Part shown: positions 49,075 through 62,004 of the stretch, one piece after another
How positions within the stretch are numbered: position 1 is the stretch's first letter
How the letters are laid out: each line of letters starts with the position of its first letter
Assembly (NCBI GenBank): GCA_028023455.1
Contig: JAQFVV010000284.1
Location: 942,246-1,006,245 of the forward strand
Source of the DNA: Epiperipatus broadwayi
Taxonomy: Eukaryota > Onychophora > Udeonychophora > Euonychophora > Peripatidae
Direction of reading: 5' to 3'
Length of the DNA stretch: 64,000 nt
Notes under the pieces: model-generated
The model's database searches: none
Told to the model about the DNA's origin: nothing
What the model saw: only the letters and a program-made list of their open reading frames with translations
Made by a program: the position numbers and the translations under genes

Positions 49075-51192
49075 CTATGTACTTATTTATTAGATCAACA
49101 ATACTAAGGTAATTTCCATCTCATAAAGCTTTTATTTTTTTCAACTTTGAACTTTATATCATTTTATTGAGCATTTCATTGGCAGGCAGAATGGATAACA
49201 CAATTTGACAAACAACCATGTCATAAATATCATCACATACACAGTTAATTAACAGAATAAATAAGTGATTAATTAGTGGGTAGGTAACATAAAATAATGA
49301 AAAGGGAAGGTTGTGTTATTTATAAAGATTTAATTCATGCACTGCAGTAATCATATAATCACATTTTCTTGAATTCATGTTTTTAATTTTTTATTCAATT
49401 TCATTTTAGTCATATAATATCTACTACTACTAATAGATTTATTTCTTAATTCTTTAATCAGTGATAGCAATAATAATGTTTTACTTGAATGCATAAGAAT
49501 AAATAAATATTATTGACATGTATGTCAATTAAATATTTTATCATTTTATATGTAATGACTGATTTGTACATCATCTAATTTAATTATTTTTCAAACATTA
49601 TAAAATATTCAAGTAAGTAATTGTTTATGCAATCTTGTATTATCTGAATTCTATTAAACTAGTTTAAACTGTGTTTCTTTTTTTCTTTCGTTTTGGTGAA
49701 AATAAAATATGGAAACTTTTAATTTATTATTCTTTCACTGTAACCACTGGAAGAACTGCATGGCTTAGACAGTGTTTTTTAAATAATTGAGAGATGATAA
49801 AAGCATTGTTTAAATACACAACTGAACAAAACACAACAGATAGTGTTCCGTTATTTGCATCAGAGAATTAACTGTTTTACTCTAGTTAATTTAAAAATCA
49901 GAAAAAATATCTAGATCACCCTAAATAAATAAATTGCAGCTTTATATAAGATAAAAATAATTCAGAATCATAAAAATAGACACATTATTTATTTCAGGTG
50001 TAATTTTTTATTTTATTTTCATAAGCAAAGCAACCCATTAAAGTGGCTGTACTTTTAATAAAAATTTTGAACAAAAATATATTATTATTGCTGAGTGCAA
50101 ACAAAATGTACACAAGAGAAACTACGATATTTTACCTTTTTACTGCAAGTATTGGCTTAAGACTTTCAATGAACGATATTTTATAGTAAGCTAACAATAA
50201 TAAACATACATTTGTTCAATTACCATACAAAACAAGAATATATATGAAGTTTTTAAATCAAATTAATAGTGCTAAAGTTATTGAGTAAGATTAAAATAAT
50301 ATTGTTATGTAAATAAAAATGCAAGTAATCAGAGCTAGTTAAAATAAATCATGGGTCAAAAGTAATTCCTTTACAACAGAAAAAAAATGAAATTTATTGC
50401 CACTATTTAAATTTATCATAACTATTAATTGCATTAATTGAAAAAATATCGTTTTACTTATTTTTATAATAGATTTCATATATTACTTTTATAATTTAAG
50501 TAATTTATATTAGTCTATCAATTTTATTTTAGACGAAGAAGATTTAGAACTGAAATTTCTACTTCTACTTGGTTTATAAAATGGAATGCTATTGTATTTG
50601 TGAAATATAAAAGCAAATTAAATATTGATGACGTTTTACAGGTATATATAATTGTATAAATATATAGCTTGTATGCGAAGAAAATATAATTAATGGCACC
50701 AATATATAATATTTAGTTAAGATAGATTTCAATCTACATTTAAATTAGACAGAAAGTATAGAAAAGCAACTATAAAGTCATTCTGGGAAAATATATCAAA
50801 TTAAAACAGCCAGATTACTTTTTTTTCTCTATTAACAATAAAATTGGTCAACAGCAGCAGAGAATATAAGCTATAAAACAAGACCAGCAGCGTTCAAATT
50901 TTCTATATTTTTTGTTTACCTTTTTCTAATTTGGTATTCAGTCATGTAATTATATCAATTCTATTAATTTTTTTTTTTTTATTTATTTCAATTATTCAAT
51001 TTTAATACAAGTAAGACATTTTAACAGCATTTTCAGTTTAATTAATTATACTTAACCAAAACATAGACATTATATACAGTATTGCTTTATTTATGTTATG
51101 AATATTTTCTTTTAAAATATGAATGAATAAATGACATATTTTTTAATAATATTACTGAATGATTTATGATTAAACCATATATATATACATAC
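49073..51192. other. Noncoding stretch
   Basis: No gene or repeat family recognised. AT-rich with frequent short homopolymers. Confidence 0.6.
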
Positions 51193-52722
51193 ATGAAAAA
51201 CAAAAACAAGTTATAATCACGTAACTTGCGATCACTTGTATTTATGATCAATAGATGGCGTTTTACCAAAACCACTGAACAAGCATATATTTGTTTACGT
51301 AAATGTCAAAAGAGTCAGAATTCACTATCTCTTTTGTTTGCTCCACCTTCATATCAGGTGATTTCAAGCTAATTTGATATCATCAGTGAAGGATAGGGCT
51401 AGAAACTAGATCTAAACACTGACTCTAAGCATTTATGCAACAAGTTCCTATCAATTTGCAAACATGAATTTTTCAGACACTTAATGTTTCAAACCCAGCC
51501 TAACAAGCCAGATAGCTACATGTGTCTGATATCAGTTCAGTTTCACCACATAGTCAAAGCCTCTGCAATATATATCATTGCAAAAACCTTTAAAGGTACA
51601 TTTATGAAAAACAAAAACAAGTTATAATTACGTAACTTGCTATCGTTTGTATTTATGATCAATAGATAGCGTTTTACCAAAACCACTGAACAAGTGTATA
51701 TTTGTTTACATAAATATCAAAAGAGTCAGAATTCACTATTTCTTTTGTTTGCTCCACATTCAGATCAGCTGATTTCAAGCTAATTTGCTATGATCAGTGA
51801 AGGATAGAGCTAGAAACTATATCTAAACACTGACTTCAAGTGTTTATGAAAAAAGTTTCTATCAGTTTGCAAGCATGAATTTTGCAGACTGGTAAAGTCT
51901 TCAAATTCAGCCTAACAAGCCAGATAGCTATGTGGGTCTGATCCCAGTTCAGTTTCATCACATAGTCAAAGCCTCTGCAATATATATCATTGCAAAAACC
52001 TTTAAAGGTACATTTATGAAAAACAAAAACAAGTTATAATCACGTAACTTGCTATCACTTGTATTTATGATCAATAGATGGCAGTTTACCAAAACCACTG
52101 AACAAGTGTATATTTGTTTACATAAACGTCAAAAGAGTCAGAATTCACTATCTTTTTCATTTGCTCCACGTTCAGATCAGCTGATTTCAAGCTAATTTGC
52201 TATCATCAGTGAAGGATAGAGCTAGAAACTAGATCTAAACACTTACTCTAAGCGTTTATGCAAAAAGTTTCTATCAGTTCACAAGCATGAATTTTTCAGA
52301 CTGGTAAAGTCTTCAAACTCAGCCTAACAAGCCAGATAGCTATATGGGTCTGATCTCAGTTCAGTTTTACCACAGAGTCAAAGCCACTGCAATATATATC
52401 ATTGCAAAAACCTTTAAAGGTACATTTATGAAAAACAAAAACAAGTTATAACCATGTTAACTTGCTGTCACTTGTATTTTGTGATCAATAGATGGTGTCT
52501 TACCAAAAACACCGACCAAGCATATGTTTGTTTACATAAACAACAAAAGAGTCAGAATTCACTATCTCTTTAATTTTGCCCACCCTCAGATCAGCTGATT
52601 TCAAGCTAATTTTCTATCATCAGTGAAGGATGGAGCTAGAAACTAGATATAAACACTCAGTCCAAGCATTTATGCAACAAGCTCCTATCAGTTTGCAAGC
52701 ATGAATTTTTCAGACACTTCAC
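51193..52722 (+). repeat. Satellite C array, plus orientation, ~3.7 monomers of ~412 bp
   Basis: ATGAAAAACAAAAACAAG begins units at 51193, 51604, 52016 and 52428, with offsets of 411, 412 and 412 bp. Each unit contains TTATGATCAATAGATGGCG (variants), GAGTCAGAATTCACTATCT, a TCAGCTGATTTCAAGCTAAT block and CAAAAACCTTTAAAGGTAC at the unit end. The fourth unit breaks off at about 52720, where orientation flips. Copies differ by scattered substitutions. No coding capacity. Confidence 0.95.
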
Positions 52723-53690
52723 TGATGATAGCAAATTAGCTTGAAATCAGCTGATCTGAAGGTGGAGCAAATGAAAAAAATAGTGAATTCTGACTCTTTT
52801 GATGTTTATGTAAACAAATACACGCTTGTTTGGTGGTTTTGGTAAAACACCATCTATTGATCATAAATACAAGTGATAGCAAGTTACATGATTATAACTT
52901 GTTTTTGTTTTTCATAAATGTACTTTTAAAGGTTTTTGCAATGATATCTATTGCAGAGACTTTGACTATGTGGTGAAACTGAGCTGATATCAGACCCATG
53001 TACCTACCTGGCTTGTTAGGCTGGGTTTGAAGACATTTAGTGTCTGAAAAATTCATGCTTGGAAACTGACAGGAACTTGTTGCATAAATGCTTGGAGTAA
53101 GTGTTTAGATGTAGTTTCTAGCTCTATCCTTCACTGATGATAGCAAATTAGCTTGAAATCAGCTGATCTGAAGGTGGAGCAAATGAAAGAGATAGTGAAT
53201 TCTGACTCCTCTGTCATTTATGTAAACAAATATATGCTTGCTCAGTGGTTTTGGTAAAACACCATCTATTGATCATAAATACAAGCGATAGCAAGTTATG
53301 TGATTATAACTTGTTTTTGTTTTTCATAAATGTACCTTTAAAGGTTTTTGCAATGATATATAATGCAGAGGCTTTGACTATGTGGTGAAACTGAACTAAT
53401 ATCAGACCCATGTAGCTATCTGGCTTGTTGGGCTGGGTTTGAAAACATTAAGTGTCTGAAAAATTCATGCTTGCAAACTGATAGGATCTTGTTGCATAAA
53501 CACTTGGAGTCACTGTTTAGATCTAGTTTCTATCCCTATCCATCACTGGTGATAGCAAATTAGATTGAAATCAGCTGATCTGAACATGGAGCAAATGAAA
53601 GGGATAGTGAATTCTGATTCTTTCGACGTTTATGTAAACAAATATATGCTTGTTCAGTGGTTTTGGTAAAACACCATGTATTGATCATAT
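52723..53690 (-). repeat. Satellite C array, minus orientation, ~2.35 monomers
   Basis: From CACTGATGATAGCAAATTAG near 52725 the same ~412-bp monomer runs in reverse complement, restarting at about 53132 and 53544. It ends at about 53690 in TTGATCATATATGTATG. With the plus array it forms a palindrome of about 2.5 kb whose inversion point lies inside a monomer, at TTTTTCAGACACTTCACTGATG. Confidence 0.95.
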
Positions 53691-53694
53691 ATGT

Positions 53695-54690
53695 ATGTTC
53701 ACTAGGTGGAGCTTACTGCTGGCCCCTAACAAGCTTTAATTATAAATGCCGAAAGAGAAAGAATTAAAAATCTCTACCGGAAAATCCTCATCTCCACACC
53801 AGTTGGTTTCAAGCTTATGACTCACCTCAGTGAGGAGTTAGCATTTTAGACACCAGATCTAAAACTCCAACTCAAGTGTCAGCACTTATTTAATGCATTA
53901 CTATCAATTTAAAAACTTGAATTTTTCAGACACCTAAATGTCTTCAAATCCAGCCTTACAAACCAGATCACTATATGGTTCTGAACTCAGTTTAATTTCA
54001 CTATATATTAATAGCTAAAGCAATATAGCATAGCAAAAGCCTTCAAGGGTACACTTATAATAATTAATAAAACAAGACACAAAATGTGTAACTTGCATTT
54101 AAGATAGAAACCAATTGGTCTGTGGATGAGTATTTTCCAGTAGAGATTTTAAATTCATTCTCATTCAGCACTTGTAATTAAAGCTTATTAGGAGTTAGTG
54201 GTAAGCTCCACCTAGTGAACATTTTAGGACAAGCTTAAAAGCAAGTTACACATTTTGTGTCTTGTTTTATTAATTATTATAAGTGTACCCTTGAAGGTTT
54301 TTTGTGATGTTATATTGCTTTAACTATTAATTTATGGTGAAAATGAACTGAGTTCAGACCCATATAGCTATCTGGTTTGTAAGGTTGGATTTGAAGACAT
54401 TTATGTGTCTGAAAAATTCAAGTTTTCAAATTGATAGCAATGTATTAAATAAGTGCTGACACTTGAGTTGGAGTTTTAGATCTAGTGTCTGAAATATTAT
54501 TTCCTCACTGAGGTAAGCCTTAAGCTTGAAACCAATTGGTCTGGGGATAAGGATTTTCTGGTAGAGATTTTGAATTCTTTCTCTTTTGGCATTTTATAAT
54601 TAAAGCTTGTTAGGAGCTAGTGGTAAGCTCCACCTAGTGAATATTTTAAGTCAAGCTTAAAGCAAGCTACATATGTTGTGTCTTGTACCA
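53695..54690. repeat. Satellite C subfamily 2, inverted cluster
   Basis: A diverged relative of the 412-bp monomer. Matching landmarks are TTCAAATCCAGCCTTACAAA against TTCAAACTCAGCCTAACAAG, and TTGAATTTTTCAGACACCTA. It runs plus from 53695 to about 54095, flips near 54100, then runs minus to 54690. The minus part has a period of about 421 bp (GAAACCAATTGGTC at 54107 and 54528). Each unit carries TTCACTAGGTGGAGC or its complement. So two subfamilies of one satellite lie side by side, each in its own inverted arrangement. Confidence 0.88.
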
Positions 54691-57169
54691 AAAAGCAGTG
54701 CAGGGTGACAGATCATACTGGCAGCACCATAATACTTACAGATTTTCTACACAACATGGAGTATTACCTCTTACAGACAAACTAAAGTTCTTCATATATT
54801 TAAAATCTTAACTCTGGTTCTTTTTAAATTCTAAATCTTATTCTGGTTCATACTTTATGAGTATCTCAGATTTTAAACATGTACTTGATACAACAAAACT
54901 GATTATTTAATACCCTTAAATGCAATAACTATTTAGGTTATACATTAAATATTCCATCTTTTTGTTTTAACTTTATTGTCTTATATCTTGTTTCTTAGAC
55001 AAATAAAAATGCAAATGTGAAATAAATATCTAAACACTTTAGATAACATATGATTGTCATACACAATACTATTTACATATTTTAAAATTTCCTCTTTTAT
55101 AAATATTTAATTTATAACATCTATAACCATATCTAATATTATTATCCTCTAATATAAACTTGTACTATGACTAAGTATAAAATAATGGAGCAAGTAGAAA
55201 GAGTAAATTTTAGATTTACCCACAATATTACAAAGTAAACTTGAAATAAAACAAAACAATATAGTATGCATTTTTTGCAATTTAGGGGTGATAAATTAAA
55301 TAAATAAATAAATTTTATGTGAATATTGAAATGTACTCTTTTATTAAATAATGAAAATTTTATTAAATCAGATTTTCTGAATTAATGAATGCGACTATGG
55401 CAACATAAACAGAAAATGTATTTAGTAAATAGATAAAATATTTAAATAACACATGTATGTCTATATCTAGGCCACTAGGATTGTATTAAATGTACTACAG
55501 CATCAATAATGTCCAAGAATGAATGTGGGAATGTACTTCTCATTGAATTGTAAAGATAGCTTAATATTATGCAAAAATTATTAAAACAGTACAATTCTAT
55601 GATTACCTTGATGGGCAAGGTAATATATAAGCTTAATACTTGGAATTAGCATAATGTACTTAAAATTAAACTGTCCTACAGCTAATAAAATAATTGCAAA
55701 GATGGATATGCAATTTAAAATATCCTCATATATTAAAAATACACACTCATATTAATTTATATGCAAAATGGATGACAGAAAGTATATGAGTGGTCACCCG
55801 ATACTTGACCTTGCAGTACTGAAGAAAGTAACCCACACTCTGTCTGATGGAAATGTTTATAAATGAACACTCAGTAGCTTGACCTGGCAGTACTGAAAAT
55901 AATTAAGCCACACTCTCTCTGTCATGGATGTGCTAAACATATACAAATGCAATAATATATTCACATAAGAATGCTAAATTGATACCTCTCTCCAAGCAGT
56001 GTACCAATTAATAACTACACAAGGCATGAATTTAATAATGACAAAAATAAATAATCAACTCAGACCCTTGTACTCAAGTATAATAACATAACTATTTACT
56101 CTATCATTATATATAAACTGGCATACAATGATTTCATAACAACGACTAAGATTAAAATTTTATAAATTATATACATATACACCCTGACATCCTTACATTC
56201 CATTTATAATCATATAACAAATATAATAGGCTGTTTTTATCGTATGTTAATGTATTCTATTATCCTAGAATAATAATTCAGAGAACTCTGAATATTTTTT
56301 CTTTTAAAATAAAATTTTTAACCAAGATGTTTTTTATCAAATCCATTAATGTATATGGTATTATAAGTATAATTCATAATATTATAAATAAATTAATAAT
56401 AAAATATGCATAAGTTATAAAAACTATGAGTAAGAATCATATATTAAATTTGTAAAACAAATAAATACATACTACATTTGTTTACCATTTTAAATTAAGG
56501 ATTAAAAGTTTGTTTATTTTTTAAATGAAAATAGCCCTCTTAATTGAGTTCATTTTATTGTTATTGTTAATGAAATTTAACATAGCACAATCTTTTATTA
56601 AATATAATGTTACAGCTATCCCTCTTTTCTATTAAAAAATAGTGTTATATATTTAATAAGTACAACTTTTTCAAATCATTTATTTTTTATAAATGACAAT
56701 CCACCTATCTTAAGTTGAATTATACTTTTATTAGTTAAATCTTGCCACAGTCATAATAACACTATTAAGACTTATATAAAAAACAAAATTCTGCACTGAA
56801 TCCAGAACTTGTTTAACTGCATGCATTATTTATAATACACTATTTTAATCCATTGTTTTGCAACTATCCTAGTTATAGTGTCAATTTTATCAGTATATAC
56901 TGATCATTATCCAGTCATTTGCATTTCACATTTGGATAATAAATGTTATCCTTATAATAGGAATCGGATCATATTCAACAAAACTTTCTACACTTATGTG
57001 TAGTCTTAACTTTTTAAAGATTTACTCTTAGCATTATTGAAAGGATAGTTTTTTTAAGTTTTATAGAACCTTACAGTGTAATTTACTAGGAGCTTTTTGA
57101 AATACTTTCAATTCCCACATGGACTTACATAAGATGTCTATCAACTCTACTCTAACATCTTCAAATTCT
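54691..57169. other. Noncoding stretch
   Basis: Apart from a short tandem duplication at 55791-55935, no gene or element is recognised. Confidence 0.6.
55791..55935. repeat. ~74-bp tandem duplication
   Basis: CTTGACCTTGCAGTACTGAA near 55804 recurs as CTTGACCTGGCAGTACTGAA near 55878, followed in both by CCACACTCTSTCT-type text. Confidence 0.8.
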
Positions 57170-57930
57170 TTTTTTATTTTTTTGCTTAATACAGGCTTTT
57201 AAAAGTATTTTGAATTCTGACTGCATTTCATTTAAAATTTTTATCAATTTTCTTTTAATATCTTCAAATTCTGTTGTCTTTAAACACTGATCCATTTGAA
57301 ACCATGTAAGGTCTCTTTTTAATGTCTATTAGTTCTTTATCAAATTTTTTAAAATTACACTTTAGTCTTTCTGATATATTCCTGAATTCTTTTGCTTTAC
57401 AATTTGTTAATAGATTCCTACTCTTCTCAAAATTTCTGCCAAGATTTTCCTGTATTTGTTCATACATATAATTAGATCCAAATGATTTAAATCTACAATT
57501 AAATTCTCAAAGTATCTTTTCTTGTACTTTTTCTATTGTACATCCTATTTCTCTGAAATTTCTTTCTGATAATTCTTCTAACACAACCATGTCTCACTTA
57601 ATTTTAATTTGACTATCTTCAAATTTTATTTCTATAATTTATTTGGACTCTTCAACCCCATTTTTATCACCATATGAGACATCTAATTTCTGGGATTGTT
57701 GCTTAAATATTACTCTCATTGCTTAAGATTGAGTTTCAATTTTTTCATTCATTTATTTAGATTGATTATTAATTTTTTTGCTCAATTCTGCTTTCAGTTC
57801 ATTAGATTTTTTACTCATTTCTTTCATTTCTTTATATTGATTATCAATTTTCTATGCTCAGTTCTGCTTTCATTTTTTTTTAATTTCTCTAATTTTAATA
57901 AAAAAAAATGGAATCTTGAGTACTAAGGTG
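57170..57930 (-). pseudogene. Decayed coiled-coil reading frame (possible Gag N-terminus)
   Basis: The minus strand keeps a mostly open frame of about 250 codons with few stops. It is rich in Glu, Lys, Asn, Ser, Ile and Leu. It has heptad-like text: NELKAELSKKINNQSK, MNEKIETQS, LEELSERNFREIG, then MYEQIQENLGRNFEKSRNLL and FRNISERLKCNFKKFDKEL. A 75-bp (25-residue) internal tandem repeat lies at about 57761-57865. The best intact piece is 57264-57467. Such repetitive coiled-coil segments are frequent at the N-terminus of retrotransposon Gag proteins, and equally in host filament-like proteins. No zinc knuckle or downstream pol is seen here, so the origin is open. Composition bias alone could produce part of this. 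Confidence 0.4.
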
Positions 57931-58612
57931 AGTTACATTTTGGGCCTCACTCAAGTGACTAATTTCTTCTATACCCCCCCCCCCATTTTTTAATAAAAAG
58001 ACAAATTACTCTATTATTATTTCTTTTATTCATGCTTGGAAGGGGTTTGCAGCCCTGATATCTTTAATCAGAGAAGTAAAATTAATAAAAGTTTGCTTTT
58101 CCATTTACCCAAAAAATAATTATTGACCTACAAAATCCCATGTAGTATAAATAAAATATTTTCATGGTGGTAATACTGATCAACATTATTATTTAGGGGA
58201 GGCAGAATCCTAATAAAATATTTAAAATTTAGATGTTATAAACTAGACAGCATAACAAAACATGTCTCTCAACATATGATTAACATATTTACTAATTTAT
58301 GTATTTTAATAATAAACATATTGTATTTGGGTACTATTTAAATATTTCTAAAGATTAAGCAATCCAGTTAATGGATAAATAATAACGATTAAAAAGACAA
58401 CAATCTTTATTCTATCCATTAGCTGGAATGCTTAATTTTAAAAACACATAAACAATATATATATAACTTAATCTTCTTTGAATAATTTCACATGAATAAC
58501 TTAAAAATAAGAATTAACAACCTTACTAAAAATAAATAAGAAGAAATAAGATTAAACATCGTAAATACTCCGCAACATACAAAAAACATTTTGATTTTGA
58601 CTTACATATAAC

Positions 58613-58619
<7 letters not shown>

Positions 58620-58659
<40 letters not shown>
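58620..58659. repeat. (TA)n microsatellite
   Basis: About 20 TA units. Confidence 0.95.
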
Positions 58660-58663
<4 letters not shown>

Positions 58664-60689
58664 ACACATACATATCTATGAATACAGATATTTCCATCAT
58701 TAATAATAATAAATAAAACAATTACTTTTTAGTACATGAATAATAATTGACTTTTGATCTACCTGGACATATTGCCGACACTGTATTATACAAGATTTTA
58801 TTAGTTAATAATATATGTTAATATTATTACTGTGTGTTAATAATATTGAAAACATTAAATAATATAACAGATTACATAATATGTGCACACATACATGCAT
58901 ATTCCAATATACAAACGTATCAACTTTTAATTCTAATTATATTAAGTTATTAATACTTTAAAACTGTAAACAAATATTTTAAAAAATAAAAATAAACCTT
59001 TATCTCTTTGAAAATTAATAGATAATTATATATTCATATATACAACATGTAAATAGGTAAAAAAAAAGTTTAAATATATAAATATTACTAGAAAACTATT
59101 TTAAAATTATTTGAAAAGTAAAAGATACTAAAAAATATTTTTTTAATCTGGGAATTTCCACAAACAAATAATTATTACCTCATCTTTTACAAATAATTAT
59201 TATTTAAAATTAAAATTATTATAACAATATATAACATAATTTTTTAATACATTCTTTTTCAATATTCTCAGAATATTAACTTTAATATAATCTTTTTTTA
59301 AAAAAGTACTTTTAAAATAATAAATAATCTTCAACAGAAAAAGATTATATGATGAAATCATTAGTTATCTTTGAATACCAACTCATTTTAAGCCATGAAG
59401 TCAAAACCTAATTGCCATTTCCTTTTAACTTTAAATAGAATTGATGATATTCACACACTCACATGCTAAAATATTTAAAAATAATTGCTAAGAAATAAAT
59501 AATTTTAAAGTTACTGGATAACTATAATATTTATAAAACATTTGAATATTATTAAAACTAACATTTAAAATTGTATCTCTACAATGAATTGTTTAAATAA
59601 ACTGTAATTACTTAACAATATTTAACTAGTTATGTGTTTATTTGATGAGAACTTACTTCAATAATCAGGTGCAATGCCTATATTATGGATATAATTAAAT
59701 CCTTTCAATTATCTGTTTAAAAATAAGTTAATTACTTATGGTTGTAAGCACCTATAAATGACAAATAAGCTTAATTAAAAAAGTAAATTATCTATATTTA
59801 TATATCTGTCTTAATTAACAATATTTTATAATAGTAGATATAAATCAACTAATTAGCTTACTAAATGTCTCTCTATCTTTATCAAAATAGTAACTTTTTT
59901 CTTAAAAGGAAATAAGCTATGTAAACGTTTTAGATATATTATCATAAATACTTAATATAAGGTTCTATGGACAGAACATAAGGTTACAATATATATGTAA
60001 ATATTGCATAAAATAGCATATGTATAATGCCTGTACTGAAATTTCAAGAGTTAAAAACTGGATTTGTGGTCATGCCTATGTTATAAAATAATATCAATAC
60101 TGGAATTTATCACTTCAATTCAACTTTGTTCCTTTTATAGTCTTCAGCAAGTCATATTGTCTAGTGAACACAGATGGGATATGAATCACATAAAACTGTT
60201 TTGTGCTTTTATATGGCTTCAAACTCTATCAACATCAACAGCTGTTTTCTGTACTTTCTTCAATCTAATGTAAATTATATTTATTTTTATTTTAAATTTA
60301 TGGCATATAGACTATTAAAAAATCCAAAAACAAGATAATTAAATTTTTTTTATTCAAAAGTAAACAAAACAATAATAACTGTCTTTTAATTTGCATTAAT
60401 CAAAACTAATTAGTTTTAAATAAGAAAATGTATCTTAATTAATTCAAAATAAAAATAGGTAATACAATTTTATGATTAATATTTATTACAAAATAAAAAA
60501 TAAGATCATGTTATAGATTTTTATCACAATTTGTATAAATAAAAATACATTAGAGATCCCTTTTTTAATATTTCATTTAAAATTACAATTCATATTATTA
60601 ATATGGTTTACATATATATGTGCACAGACATGCGATTTATAATATACAATTAATATTCAATAACACAATAATTATCATTTGCATATATG

Positions 60690-60765
60690 TCTTATTTGAC
60701 AAGCATTGACATATATGTACACACAGATTATTTGACAAGCATTGATATATATGTGTGCACAGATT
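60690..60765. repeat. 36-bp tandem duplication
   Basis: TTATTTGACAAGCATTGA at 60692 and 60728, each followed by an ATATATGT...CACAG end. Confidence 0.85.
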
Positions 60766-61527
60766 ATTTATAAATTTAATTTTGTCAAACATTACTTTTA
60801 TAATTAATAATTCCATTTTGAATATACATAAAATTTACATACTTAAACATAATGATAAAAGTTATTTTCACAATTATTCTTTTTGTTGAATATATCATTT
60901 TTTCCCCCTTAAAATAAATCTGATCAAATTTTTGACAGATGATTGTTGATTGATTTAAAATGTCTTGCTTTTCCTAGTCTAAAAGATTTTTGGGAATCTT
61001 TTTCTTGATTATTAATTATAACTTTGTACTTTTTTTTATTATCATAAATATAACTTTAAACAGTTTTTTTTCTTTAATAAACGATTTTAAACTAATATCA
61101 TTTTATATATTTCTATCAGTTATAAAATTGTCATTTTAATAAGGAAATTATTTAAAACTTCATTATCATATATAATGCTACTCACCACCACTCTGCCTTT
61201 ATCTGATGCAGCATACATGTAATTAATTCTTCAGCAAGCTGGAAGATTTTTCTTGATGAGTTTGGTTTTCATGATTGTCATTATCAGGTAAAAGTATATA
61301 ATTCTGGTAATTTGTAGGCATACCATGAGATTCTTTTTGTAGTCCAAGCAATTGTCAGGCTGTCTTCCAGAACATATTTAAGCAGCTAGTTGATCCATTT
61401 GAAGTGACCCTGCCTTCATGAATCAAAATTGCAGTAAACTATAAGGCAGCTATTGGACTGTACTTCCTTATATCTTCATAGGAGCTTTATATAACTCTGC
61501 TAGTTATTTTGTCCTCTTTTTTTTCAG

Positions 61528-61713
61528 GCTATTGATTCAGAAGTGACCCAGCTTCAAAACCATAACTCCTGTGAAGGAAAGCCTTCAGCAACATTAGTTC
61601 ATGGTAGCTTTTCTGCAAATTCTCTGCTACAGCCAACAACATACTGCTCTCTTCAAAATCATTATCCAAACTGGCTGATATTTTTTATCAGCTCTTTTTA
61701 TAAAATCATCTGA
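61528..61713 (+). CDS. Candidate terminal exon (weak)
   Basis: A strong-looking acceptor, CCTCTTTTTTTTCAG, ends at 61527. Only one of the three frames stays open: AIDSEVTQLQNHNSCEGKPS, then SATLVHGSFSANSLLQPTTY and further, to TGA at 61711-61713 (61 codons). The segment is less AT-rich than the flanks and the residue mix (Ser, Gln, Asn, Thr, Pro, His) is not what AT-rich noise gives. It would need to be entered in phase 0, whereas the membrane-helix exon at 19692-19782 leaves in phase 2. If both belong to one gene, at least one more exon must lie between. I do not recognise the protein. The last 12 or so codons (LIFFISSFYKII) look like noncoding read-through. The surrounding 61180-61730 block could also be an unclassified repeat. 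Confidence 0.33.
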   Translation, partial: AIDSEVTQLQNHNSCEGKPSATLVHGSFSANSLLQPTTYCSLQNHYPNWLIFFISSFYKII

Positions 61714-61876
61714 GGTGTTATAACAACACCTTCATTAAAAACAGAATTTTATTTTTATCTCTCTAATCCCTTGGAATCTATATACATGTTTTTACTTAGG
61801 AGATTTTTAATAGATAAAAAATTTGTTTAATTAATTAAAAAATTTCAAAAATAAGTATGGTGTTTTTATATTTCAA

Positions 61877-62004
<128 letters not shown>

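Larger units (their letters stand above)
57931..61527. other. Noncoding stretch (candidate intron)
   Basis: No gene recognised. It holds a C run at about 57976-57985, (TA)n at 58620-58659 and a 36-bp duplication at 60690-60765. From about 61180 the sequence becomes less AT-rich up to the candidate exon. Confidence 0.55.

Noticed and set aside
51193-54690. A CRISPR-like or regulatory repeat array.
   Set aside because: The units are ~412 bp monomers without unique spacers, in a eukaryotic context. This is a satellite.
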